From Lactiplantibacillus garii (GTDB lineage Bacteria; Bacillota; Bacilli; Lactobacillales; Lactobacillaceae): a stretch of 64,000 bases of DNA. The translations under genes were made by a program, and so were the position numbers. The DNA is taken from positions 1-64,000 of the forward strand of contig NZ_QWZQ01000005.1 of assembly GCF_003885105.1 (NCBI RefSeq). Reading direction: 5' to 3'. Each line of letters starts with the position of its first letter. Position 1 is the first letter of the stretch. The notes below the pieces were generated by a model. It made no database searches and was not told where the DNA came from. It saw only the letters and a program-made list of their open reading frames with translations. Positions 1 to 6,928 of the stretch are shown piece by piece.

Positions 1-23
1 TTATTCGGATTTAACAGCCCAAA

Positions 24-66
24 AAGCAGGCTAGATTTTTTTACAAATCTAGCCTGCTTAATAAAA
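24..66 (-). terminator. Rho-independent terminator
   Basis: Two 15-nt arms at 24-38 and 45-59 are perfectly complementary around a 6-nt loop and are flanked by A/T runs, so the hairpin could work in both directions. It lies just downstream of the 49-aa minus-strand gene at 127-276 and probably ends its transcript. Confidence 0.75.
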
Positions 67-126
67 AAATGTTTTACTGATTATTATTAATGATTATAAC
101 CAGTTCTAACCCCAACGCTAATCAAA

Positions 127-276
127 CTAATTTTTCTTCGACTTTTCATGGATAATAATCGCCACGTAACCGCAAAACGTTAACACTAACACACCCCACA
201 ACGCGTACGCGGTAAAATCGACCATCCTCGGTCGTGCAAACCACGCCACAACTAACCCCATCTTGATTGGCAACAT
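127..276 (-). CDS. Small membrane protein, 49 aa, unknown function
   Basis: This short open frame starts at ATG 276 and ends in TAG. A purine-rich ribosome-binding region (GGAAAGTAGGGG) lies just upstream and a strong terminator follows the stop. The product has one hydrophobic segment, roughly residues 22-43, and a basic C-terminal tail (HEKSKKN). This suggests a single-pass membrane protein with the tail in the cytoplasm. I recognise no family. The gene stands alone: the next gene on the strand is at 1142, beyond two structured repeats. The signals around it support a real gene, but coding status is inferred. Confidence 0.55.
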   Translation of the reverse strand: MLPIKMGLVVAWFARPRMVDFTAYALWGVLVLTFCGYVAIIIHEKSKKN

Positions 277-300
277 GTTAACCCCTACTTTCCTGATGTA

Positions 301-408
301 ATGGCACCAGTCTACCCGTTTCGTGCCACCGTCAAAAGCGGTGTTTATTTAGAAAATTATGAAAGATTCTCATTAAGGGGCATCACTCGGAAGCAGCGAC
401 CACCCCAT
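301..408 (-). promoter_or_regulatory. Two possible leader hairpins
   Basis: Upstream of the 49-aa gene the minus strand can form a GGGG/CCCC-closed hairpin at 377-408, with an inner TCGCT/AGTGA pairing containing one G-U, and a TGGCAC/GTGCCA hairpin at 301-327. No terminator-type U run follows, so a regulatory role is only a guess. Confidence 0.25.
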
Positions 409-464
409 AAAGTTCAAAGCTTGCACTACCTTGTATTACGCAACTTTTACCTAAACTAATTACC

Positions 465-735
465 CTAGTTTGTTTCAAACTCAGCTTATCGATTCCAAGT
501 TAGTTCGCACTTTCCAGCCCCCCGGTCGGCGTGGACTGGGTCCTGAACTTTGGGCACAAGCTTGAGCCCAAAGTTCAGGTCTCAACCATTGGCCTTTTAC
601 TAGGCCGGGAAAAGACCCCGACCAAGTGAAATTTCACCGCTGGGACCATCCACGCGCTCCCTCCAAGCTTCAATTAGTCGTTGGCGAGCCGTAGCCACTA
701 ATTTGCTTAGTCTTGATAGCACGTTGTTTAAAATA
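465..735 (+). repeat. Dispersed structured repeat, family A, copy 1
   Basis: About 270 bp similar to copies at 4606, 24650 and 55141. Visible stems are GCGTGGA/TCCACGC closing the core, a 14-bp stem CCTGAACTTTGGGC/GCCCAAAGTTCAGG with a 10-nt loop, and TTTTACT/AGTGAAA containing a U-G pair. A U-G pair is stable only in RNA read from the plus strand. No coding content is credible. Confidence 0.75.
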
Positions 736-770
736 TAGAAATTTCAAAGTGGCTATAACGTTGCATAAAA

Positions 771-814
771 ATAGCCAGTAAATTGGAAAAGGTAACTCCC
801 AATTTACTGGCTAT
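771..814. terminator. Strong inverted repeat between repeats A1 and B1
   Basis: Sixteen-base arms (771-786 and 799-814) pair perfectly around a 12-nt loop. The matching hairpin between A2 and B2 (4979-5029) has a different sequence but the same position and shape. It may act as a two-way terminator; the flanking T run is weak here. Confidence 0.6.
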
Positions 815-894
815 GATAACTAAACAATCCCTCAAATTATTCGAGTTAGAACACCCAGCCTAACCCACTAAACTGCACGTTCAATTTAAATAAC

Positions 895-1116
895 GTTAGA
901 CCATTTAAGGGTCCGGAGCAGTTTTGGTATATCGCTGTGAGATTGTTGTTGGTCGCGGTCATTTCGCGATTGACAACCAGGCCAGCTTTTGAGATGATTC
1001 CGGGTTTGGAATTAGCTCAAAAGTGGGTCCACAGCTATCTATGCCAAGGTGCTGCGCCGGGCGCCGGGTCCTAACGCTACAACACGGATCAATATCTAAA
1101 TAACTGTTTAGATTAA
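895..1116 (+). repeat. Dispersed structured repeat, family B, copy 1
   Basis: About 220 bp similar to 5128-5363. It can fold as a three-way junction: an outer stem CCGGAGCAG/CTGCGCCGG extended by GCTGTG/CACAGC, an arm from TTGTTGTTGGTCGCG, and an arm from CTTTTGAGATGATTCC with GGAATTAGCTCAAAAG. G-U pairs favour RNA read from the plus strand. It sits directly downstream of the dehydrogenase gene on the other strand. Confidence 0.75.
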
Positions 1117-1141
1117 AAACGATAATCCGCCGATTTGCTTA

Positions 1142-2134
1142 TTAGAAAGCGTGGTCGGTTGATTTGCCGTTTAAAATGGCAAGCACGTCGTCAAGACTAA
1201 TATCAACCATGTTCTTGACCGCTAAGTTGGTGTAAAAACCCACGTGGGGCGTGATGATAACGTTAGGCATCTGCATTAGTTGGGCAACGTTGGTGTCTTG
1301 TAGCACTTCACCCTGGTGATTCTGGTTAAACAACGCCGCTTCACCTTCGACCGTATCAAGGGCGGCTCCGGCAATTTCACCAGCCTTTAAGGCGGCAACC
1401 AGGTCATCCGTCACGATAACGGGGCCCCGTGAGGCGTTGATGATGAACGCGTCGTTTTTCATGATTTTGAACGCGGCAGCGTCAATTAAGGATTTCGAAG
1501 TTTCGTTAAGGTCAACGTGTAAATCAACCACGTCGGCCCGTTTTAAAAGCTCTTCCTTGGTATCAACGTAAGTCAAAACGTCTTCTAATTCGGGATGACG
1601 GACCACGTCGTAGGCGATCACTTTAGCCCCTAAGCCGTGGAACAAGCGGGCCGCCGTACCACCAATCCGACCGGCACCAATGATTCCGACCGTTAGGGAA
1701 CGAATTTCACGGGCTTGCAATCCCGCCCACTGGAAGTTTTGCTGGCCCACCCGGCTGTCAAAGAGTTCCAGGTTGCGAATCAACCGCATCGTTTGTGCGA
1801 CCGACATTTCGGCAACCGAGTTGGGTGAGTAAGCTGGTACGTTGGTCACCGTTAAGCCGGCCTTCTTGGCAGCCGGAATATCAATGGTATCGACCCCGGC
1901 CGTCCGACTGGTTAACTGTTTGATTCCCATGTCCGCTAGTTTTTGGTAAACACTGGGATCGTCACCAATGGCACTCCGTTGTTGAATGACAACCCCGTCG
2001 TAACCCTTGACTAAATCCGCTGTCTCGGGGTGAAATTCTAAATCGTTGGTATCGACCTGTACGTTATTTTTCTGGGCCCATTCCTTAATGGCCGCCTCTT
2101 CATCGTCACGAACACTGTACATTAAAATTTTCAT
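1142..2134 (-). CDS. D-2-hydroxyacid dehydrogenase (D-lactate / D-hydroxyisocaproate type)
   Basis: The 330-aa product belongs to the NAD-dependent D-2-hydroxyacid dehydrogenases, which reduce 2-keto acids to D-hydroxy acids in the cytoplasm. Visible motifs are the Rossmann fingerprint GIIGAGRIGG near residue 150, NASRG with the substrate-binding Arg, DTVEGE with the catalytic Glu, and TPHVGFY with the catalytic His near 296. ATG is preceded by GGAGG inside the end of the upstream aminotransferase gene, with a 2-nt gap, so the two are co-transcribed. The pairing suggests reduction of the keto acid produced by transamination, for example phenylpyruvate to phenyllactate. The substrate is inferred. 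Confidence 0.85.
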   Translation of the reverse strand: MKILMYSVRDDEEAAIKEWAQKNNVQVDTNDLEFHPETADLVKGYDGVVIQQRSAIGDDPSVYQKLADMGIKQLTSRTAGVDTIDIPAAKKAGLTVTNVPAYSPNSVAEMSVAQTMRLIRNLELFDSRVGQQNFQWAGLQAREIRSLTVGIIGAGRIGGTAARLFHGLGAKVIAYDVVRHPELEDVLTYVDTKEELLKRADVVDLHVDLNETSKSLIDAAAFKIMKNDAFIINASRGPVIVTDDLVAALKAGEIAGAALDTVEGEAALFNQNHQGEVLQDTNVAQLMQMPNVIITPHVGFYTNLAVKNMVDISLDDVLAILNGKSTDHAF

Positions 2135-2136
2135 TT

Positions 2137-3330
2137 TTACTTTGCCTCCGCTGCTTTTTGTTCCACGTATTTACTAATGCGTTCAACCGCCGTCTTTAAA
2201 TTATCCATTGAAGCGGCGTAACTAATCCGAACGTAACCTTCACCACCGGGGCCAAACGAACTCCCCGGAATTAAAGCGACCCGCGCTTCGTGGGCTAATT
2301 CCCGGCAAAAGGCCATGCTGTCCTGGGGTAAGCCCGCGGGAATTTTACTGAACAGGTAAAAGGCCCCTTCCGGCTTGGCCGATTTGAACCCAATTTTATT
2401 TAGCGCTTCGTACAAGTAGTCACGCCGTTGCTGGTACTCCCGCTTCATGTCCTGACCATCATCCATGCCGTTGCTCAACGCTTCGGCAGCCGCGGCCTGC
2501 GCGTTAGTGGTCGTTGAGGTGACCGTAAACTGGTGAATCTTTCCTAATTGCGCCGTTACGGCCTTAGGTGCGCACATGATCCCGATTCTCCAGCCAGTCA
2601 TGGCGTGAGACTTCGACACCCCGTTAAGTAAAATGGTTTGTTCCGGTAAGTATTTGGCAATCGAAACGTGGGCTTCGCCGTAAGTTAACTCGCTGTAAAT
2701 CTCATCGGATAAAACGAAAATCGGTTTGTCGGCTAAGACCGCGGCTAAAGCTTTCAAATCGTCCTTGCGGTAAGTTACCCCGGTTGGGTTGGACGGGAAG
2801 TTTAGGACGACCGCCTTAGTTTTCGGGTGGGCCGCCAAGGTTTCCTTTAACATTTCCGGTGATAAGACAAAGCCGTTCTTAGACGTGTCCATAAAGACCG
2901 GCGTCGCGCCGTTTAACTTGGCAATCGCAATGTACAGTGGAAAGATGGGGGTTGGGATCAAGACTTCGTCACCGGGGTTCAAAATTGAACTCAAAGCGGT
3001 GTAAATCCCCCCGGTCGCACCGGCGGTAATGATCACTTCACTCGCCGGATCGTAGTGGACATCGTACTTCTTTGCCAAGAAGTTGGCCGCCGCCGTCCGT
3101 AACGCCATTGTCCCGTTTGACGGAGCGTAGTGACTTTCATTATTTTCGATACTTTGAATGGCGGCCTGCTTAACGTGTTCCGGCGTATTGAAATCCGGTT
3201 CACCAAGTGTTAAGCGCACGATTCCGGGAATGTTGGCAATTTCCGCGTTAAAAGCTAAAATATCGGACGGTTGGATCGCGGCAATCTCGTGATTCATATT
3301 TTGAACTAAAGTTTCTGGACTAATTGACAT
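2137..3330 (-). CDS. Class I PLP-dependent aminotransferase, probably aromatic/branched type
   Basis: The 397-aa fold-type I aminotransferase has the family signatures FPSNPTG (near 184), the PLP-lysine motif SKSHAMTGWRIG (near 240) and a conserved Arg region near the C terminus. It resembles AraT/PatA-type enzymes of lactobacilli, which move amino groups from aromatic or other hydrophobic amino acids to 2-oxoglutarate. The start is ATG 3330, seven bases after GGGAGGAA; an in-frame upstream TTG overlaps that site and is unlikely. It leads an operon with the D-hydroxyacid dehydrogenase. A 310-nt leader with an aromatic-rich peptide and attenuator-like hairpins precedes it and supports an aromatic substrate. 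Confidence 0.85.
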   Translation of the reverse strand: MSISPETLVQNMNHEIAAIQPSDILAFNAEIANIPGIVRLTLGEPDFNTPEHVKQAAIQSIENNESHYAPSNGTMALRTAAANFLAKKYDVHYDPASEVIITAGATGGIYTALSSILNPGDEVLIPTPIFPLYIAIAKLNGATPVFMDTSKNGFVLSPEMLKETLAAHPKTKAVVLNFPSNPTGVTYRKDDLKALAAVLADKPIFVLSDEIYSELTYGEAHVSIAKYLPEQTILLNGVSKSHAMTGWRIGIMCAPKAVTAQLGKIHQFTVTSTTTNAQAAAAEALSNGMDDGQDMKREYQQRRDYLYEALNKIGFKSAKPEGAFYLFSKIPAGLPQDSMAFCRELAHEARVALIPGSSFGPGGEGYVRISYAASMDNLKTAVERISKYVEQKAAEAK

Positions 3331-3383
3331 GTGGGTTCCTCCCAAATTTGATTAGTTGGTGCGAGCGTCACGTGGGTGGGGGC

Positions 3384-3462
3384 AAAAAAAGACGCACCCC
3401 TTGAAAATTCAAAGGGTGCGTCACTAAAAAACACTTTAATTAGCCACCCTTGGAATTTTCAA
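3384..3462 (-). terminator. Leader terminator with competing antiterminator
   Basis: On the minus strand a 13-bp hairpin (3391-3422, arms beginning GACGCACCC) is followed by seven U, a classic intrinsic terminator inside the aminotransferase leader. The preceding segment 3445-3462 is complementary, in two blocks of 7 and 10 bases, to the terminator's 5' arm and loop. The two structures therefore exclude each other, as in transcription attenuators. Confidence 0.8.
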
Positions 3463-3559
3463 ACATCCATGGGCGCCGTTCAATCACAAAAAGCTTTTGG
3501 CAACCGCATCGATGCAAACATCGAGTCCGTGTTTGCACCTGATACAGCCGGCACAAACA

Positions 3560-3622
3560 CTAGCGAAAATACCAAAAGTAAAAGCTAGTTGAAGTTTTTA
3601 TGTGATTTAACGGTAATGACAT
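3560..3622 (-). CDS. Leader peptide rich in aromatic residues, 20 aa
   Basis: A 21-codon frame starts at ATG 3622, eight bases after a perfect GAGGAG site, and ends TAG at 3560. The translation is MSLPLNHIKTSTSFYFWYFR: residues 14-19 are Phe-Tyr-Phe-Trp-Tyr-Phe, directly before the last codon. The stop codon overlaps the first of three complementary segments: 3550-3560 can pair with 3529-3539, which can instead pair with 3511-3522. The terminator/antiterminator follows. This is the layout of a ribosome-dependent attenuator for aromatic amino acids. The frame and pairings are seen; regulation is inferred. A T-box leader is the main alternative. Confidence 0.7.
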   Translation of the reverse strand: MSLPLNHIKTSTSFYFWYFR

Positions 3623-3652
3623 ATCATTAGCTCCTCATCAATTGTTAATCTA

Positions 3653-3681
3653 ACTATAACGATTCAAAGAATCACTGTCAA
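3653..3681 (-). promoter_or_regulatory. SigA-type promoter of the aminotransferase operon
   Basis: The minus strand carries TTGACA (3681-3676), a 17-base spacer and TATAGT (3658-3653). Transcription would begin near 3646, giving a leader of about 310 nt before the aminotransferase. Confidence 0.75.
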
Positions 3682-3731
3682 GGTCCAATTTGATATACTA
3701 GAGACAAACGACTTAGAAGGGATGATGCATT

Positions 3732-4361
3732 TTGACTTACCAAGCACTAATGTTTGATATTGACGGCACCTTGACCAACAGTCAGCCAGCGTACACACTC
3801 GTGATGCGCCAAGTTTTACAAGAATATGGTATCGGTTTCACCGCCGCTCAGGCCCAGAAAACTTTTCCGATGGCCGCGGAACAGGCCATGGCCGAACTCG
3901 GCATTCCCGCCGACCAGTTCGACCACTTTCAGGCCCGTTACGAAGCCGTTATGGCCGACCACTATGGCGACATTCAACTTTACCCGGGAATCGAAACGTT
4001 GTTTGCTAACTTGCCCCAAGAACTTAAACTAGGCATCGTTACCTCCCAACGACGTAACGAAATGGAAACTGGCATGCAGCCCCACGCGACCGTCATGTCC
4101 AAATTAGCCGTTGCCATCAGTGCGGATGACACGCCCAAACGCAAACCGGACCCGCTACCGCTACTGACCGCCCTGAAACGGGTCAACGTCGCTCCCGACA
4201 AAGCCCTCTTCATTGGTGACTCCCTCAGTGACGAACAAACCGCGGCGGCCGCGGGCGTTGACTTTGGCCTTGCCGTTTGGGGCATGGATCCTAACGCGGC
4301 TCACCAACGCGTGGCCCACCGACTCAACCACCCGGACGACGTCTTACAACTACTCAAATAA
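3732..4361 (+). CDS. HAD-family phosphatase, phosphoglycolate phosphatase-like
   Basis: The 209-aa cytoplasmic HAD hydrolase has all four motifs: I, FDIDGTLTNS near residue 8, with the nucleophile and acid Asp; II, VTSQ near 103; III, the Lys in KRKPDP near 138; IV, GDSLSDEQTAAAAG near 162. The helical cap between motifs I and II marks subclass I (PGP/beta-phosphoglucomutase group). Substrate is not predictable. The likely start is TTG 3732 after AGAAGGG; nearby ATG codons are out of frame. It diverges from the aminotransferase leader and shares its short promoter region, with a TATACT -10 near 3692. Confidence 0.8.
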   Translation: MTYQALMFDIDGTLTNSQPAYTLVMRQVLQEYGIGFTAAQAQKTFPMAAEQAMAELGIPADQFDHFQARYEAVMADHYGDIQLYPGIETLFANLPQELKLGIVTSQRRNEMETGMQPHATVMSKLAVAISADDTPKRKPDPLPLLTALKRVNVAPDKALFIGDSLSDEQTAAAAGVDFGLAVWGMDPNAAHQRVAHRLNHPDDVLQLLK

Positions 4362-4370
4362 TTAACTGCC

Positions 4371-4411
4371 CGGTGTTGCTGACCATTTTACGGTCAGCAA
4401 CACCGTTTTTT
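4371..4411 (+). terminator. Terminator of the HAD gene
   Basis: CGGTGTTGCTGACC pairs with GGTCAGCAACACCG around a 7-nt loop, followed by six T. Confidence 0.9.
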
Positions 4412-4605
4412 GGTTCCAGCTCTTTTACCAATCAAAATCTTAATTACTTTATTCAATTGCTTGTTTTACAATTCCAAACTAGTGCACACTATTAAATCCG
4501 CTATCAGGAACAATTGAGTTAGTTAACACACACTTCAGAAAATTTAAAAGGATTCGAAACCTTCGCTACCTAATTCCATTACCCGGCACCTGCTAACTCA
4601 GTTGA

Positions 4606-4880
4606 CCTAGCTTGTTTCAAATTCCGCCTATCAATTCCAAGTTAGTTCGCACTTTCCAGCCCTCCGGTCGGCGTGGACAGGCCCGGAACGCGGTGGGCAC
4701 AAGCCTGAGCCCATAACCCAGGTCTCAACCATTGGCCTTTCACTAGGCCGGGAAAATACCCCGACTAAGTGAAATTTCACCGCTGGGGCCATCCACGCTC
4801 TCCCTCCAGGCTTCAACTAGTCGTTGGCGGGCCGTAACTACTAATTTATTTAACCTCAATAGCACGTTGCTTGGAATACT
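4606..4880 (+). repeat. Dispersed structured repeat, family A, copy 2
   Basis: Closest relative of copy 1 and in the same A-hairpin-B order. The core closes with GCGTGGA/TCCACGC; an arm TTTCACT/AGTGAAA carries an inner CGGG/CCCG stem. The loop ACAAGCCTGA and the segment GGTCTCAACC are conserved among copies. An open frame on the reverse strand is an accident of the repeat. Confidence 0.75.
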
Positions 4881-4978
4881 TGGTTTTAAATGCCAACCGG
4901 ATTAGGTTTCGCTCACTAACAATAAATTATCTTTAATCTATTACGCCTAAAACTTTAAAAATTTTCATAGCGTTGCGT

Positions 4979-5029
4979 AAAAATCGTCAGTAAGTTGAGA
5001 ATTTCTTTCTCAACTTACTGACGATTTTT
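4979..5029. terminator. Perfect 23-bp inverted repeat, two-way terminator
   Basis: Arms 4979-5001 and 5007-5029 are perfectly complementary around a 5-nt loop, with five A before and five T after. It can terminate transcription from either side and separates repeats A2 and B2. Confidence 0.85.
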
Positions 5030-5127
5030 AATCCAGTGAAACTAAATTCTAGTTATCTTAGAAATAACAGGTAATTCCCAAAGTTATTCCAATTAGAATA
5101 TTAATCCTAACCGACTCAACTACTTGT

Positions 5128-5363
5128 CCAATCTAAATAATGAGATTCCATCTAGGCGCCCGGTGAAGTTTTGGCATATAGCTGTGAGATTGTTGTTGGT
5201 CGCGGTCTTTTTGCGATTAACAACAAGGCCAGCTTTTGAGATGATTCCGGGCTTTGGAATTAGCTCAAAAGTGGGCCCACAGCTAGTCATACCAAGGTAC
5301 TTCGCAGGGGGCCGGAGCCTAACGACAGCCACCGTGGGTCACTACTCAAATAATTGTTCAAAT
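5128..5363 (+). repeat. Dispersed structured repeat, family B, copy 2
   Basis: It has the same three-way-junction layout as copy 1: outer stem with GAAG/CTTC (GCAG/CTGC in copy 1), TAGCTGTG/CACAGCTA, a 14-bp arm from TTGTTGTTGGTCGC and GCGATTAACAACAA with two G-U pairs, and a 15-of-16 arm from CTTTTGAGATGATTCC. Pairing is kept although the sequence drifts. Confidence 0.75.
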
Positions 5364-5393
5364 CAAAAAAGAGCCGTAAAAACGACTCTTTGA
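5363..5393 (-). terminator. Terminator of the 5.4-6.7 kb operon
   Basis: AAGAGCCGT (5369-5377) pairs with ACGACTCTT (5382-5390). On the minus strand the stem is followed by a six-U run, just after the stop codon of the 272-aa gene. Confidence 0.8.
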
Positions 5394-5398
5394 TAAAA

Positions 5399-6217
5399 CT
5401 ATTCAGCGCGATCTTCGTAAGCAACCTGGGCGGTGACTTGGTAGTCCCCCGCCTGTTCGATGGTCGAAGTGCGGCCCGCAATTTTTTCCATCCCACCGGT
5501 GATAACCGTGGAAGCTAGGTATAACTTGTAATCTTCGTGAGCGTCGTGGACGTCGGTTAACCCCACTTTTTTAATGTGACCAACGGGACGTTGATCCATT
5601 TGGTTGATACCGGCGTAGATGACGAGCCGGTGGTTTTCAAGTTTCAATTGTGAAAACGGAATTTGAATGCCTTGGCCAATCGCGTAGACCGGTTCACCGG
5701 TCGCTTTAGCTTGGCGCATAATGGCACCGTCGCTTAGGCCACCGTAATCCAAACGAACGATGTTAGCCGCTTGGAGTTGGTCAACAATTTGGTGAACGTT
5801 ATCCTGCTCCGCGCGCGACGTTTTAACGGTGGCGGGTAACAATTCCTGACCATCGAAAATACCGTTAGCTGGAATGTACGGTTGTTGTTGATTCCGGTGA
5901 GCACCCTTTTCGGCTTCGAGGGCTTCCTTAGGCTTGCCACCCAATAACTTTTCAATTTTCGGAGATAAGTCGTACTTGGCCGTTTTGTTGGTAAAGTAGT
6001 AAATAAAGTTCAACGTGATGAAGTAAATCAAGGCTAAGAAAACTAGCAGGTATAAAATTCCCCGCAACCACGCTCCGTTTTGAATTAAGCGAATCGCGAC
6101 GTAACCTAAATAAAGGTTACCAGCAATCCCAATTCCAATGTAGATCTGGTTTTTGATCTTGACGTTCACGTTAACGTAACCGAGTGCGTGGTTGATCATA
6201 TCTAAAATACTAAACAT
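5399..6217 (-). CDS. Membrane protein of unknown function, DUF6681-like
   Basis: The 272-aa protein has two or three hydrophobic segments in its first 80 residues (about 22-44 and 50-74). A soluble cytoplasmic part of about 190 residues with no catalytic motif follows. It resembles a Lactobacillaceae-specific family that I recall as DUF6681; I am not certain of that number. It starts 3 nt after the stop of the Ser-rich surface protein gene, so the two form one operon. That pairing suggests an envelope role, but no function can be stated. Confidence 0.65.
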   Translation of the reverse strand: MFSILDMINHALGYVNVNVKIKNQIYIGIGIAGNLYLGYVAIRLIQNGAWLRGILYLLVFLALIYFITLNFIYYFTNKTAKYDLSPKIEKLLGGKPKEALEAEKGAHRNQQQPYIPANGIFDGQELLPATVKTSRAEQDNVHQIVDQLQAANIVRLDYGGLSDGAIMRQAKATGEPVYAIGQGIQIPFSQLKLENHRLVIYAGINQMDQRPVGHIKKVGLTDVHDAHEDYKLYLASTVITGGMEKIAGRTSTIEQAGDYQVTAQVAYEDRAE

Positions 6218-6220
6218 TCA

Positions 6221-6718
6221 CTATTCGCCCCCGTCACTAGAAGCCGTATCGTCCGCGGATTCCGTCGTCGTTGCGGCACTAGACTGTGTCGTGCTGGATG
6301 ACGCTGCCGATGAAGAGTCGTCGTCATCGTCCGTTGAACTAGCCGCCGAACTGCTGTGCGTGGTAGAACTACTGCTGGTTTTAGTCGCACTGGAACTAGC
6401 TGCCGAACTGCTGCTTTCATCGGTCGTTGAACTGCTATCCGTGCTTTGATCATCGCTGCTAGAAATTGAGCTCTGATCATCACTTGATGAATCGCTGCTC
6501 GATTTATCCGACGCTTTTTTATCACTGGAGCTATTATCTTCAGGTTTGTTTTTATCACTGCTACTTGATGACGATGTGACAACTCGACTAGTACTGCTAG
6601 CCGCCGCACCGTTCACCGTGTGGGTCGTTTTATTGACCACCACGTTCGTGGCACCAAGTGCTAACACGATCGATACAATTGCAAATGGTGAAATAAAGGG
6701 TGGTGTTCGATATGCCAT
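6221..6718 (-). CDS. Membrane-anchored Ser/Asp-rich low-complexity protein
   Basis: A 165-aa product begins MAYRTPPFISPF and has one hydrophobic segment (about 12-32). Roughly 130 residues of Ser-, Asp- and Thr-rich repeats follow (SSSSSD, SSDDQST). ATG 6718 is chosen because AAAGGA lies 9 bases upstream; the earlier in-frame Met sits against that site. The tail is probably outside the cell, where it could serve as a spacer or glycosylation stalk. There is no LPXTG motif and no lipobox Cys. It is followed at once by the DUF6681-like gene. Its length probably varies between strains through repeat slippage (inference). Confidence 0.6.
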   Translation of the reverse strand: MAYRTPPFISPFAIVSIVLALGATNVVVNKTTHTVNGAAASSTSRVVTSSSSSSDKNKPEDNSSSDKKASDKSSSDSSSDDQSSISSSDDQSTDSSSTTDESSSSAASSSATKTSSSSTTHSSSAASSTDDDDDSSSAASSSTTQSSAATTTESADDTASSDGGE

Positions 6719-6862
6719 CAGTGTCATTCCTTTCTCGTCATGCCGTTTGTTATCTCAAATAATAATTAAACCATGGACTGACTAAGAATGCATTAATTCT
6801 GCCACAAATTAATAAACTCTTTATGATGGCTAAAAACAATTCACCAATCAGCCCTAAAATAA

Positions 6863-6913
6863 TCAAAAAGAAGTGTGGCACCACCCACCCGCTTGGATCG
6901 GTAGTGCCACTTT
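6863..6913 (-). terminator. Terminator of the RpiR gene
   Basis: AAGTGTGGCACCACC and GGTAGTGCCACTT pair. On the minus strand the stem is followed by CTTTTTG, just past the rpiR-type stop codon. Confidence 0.75.
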
Positions 6914-6928
6914 CCATCAACCACCATG

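Noticed and set aside
3384-3462. T-box riboswitch upstream of the aminotransferase
   Set aside because: AGGGTGGC resembles the start of the T-box sequence, but the following ACCGCG is absent, no stem I motifs are recognised, and the antiterminator is a long direct pairing. It stays as the main alternative to leader-peptide control.
4631-4816. Open frame of 61 codons on the minus strand inside repeat A2, and a similar one at 24562-24780 in A3
   Set aside because: They lie entirely within the structured repeat, have no convincing RBS, and the frame is not kept between copies, whereas the stems are.
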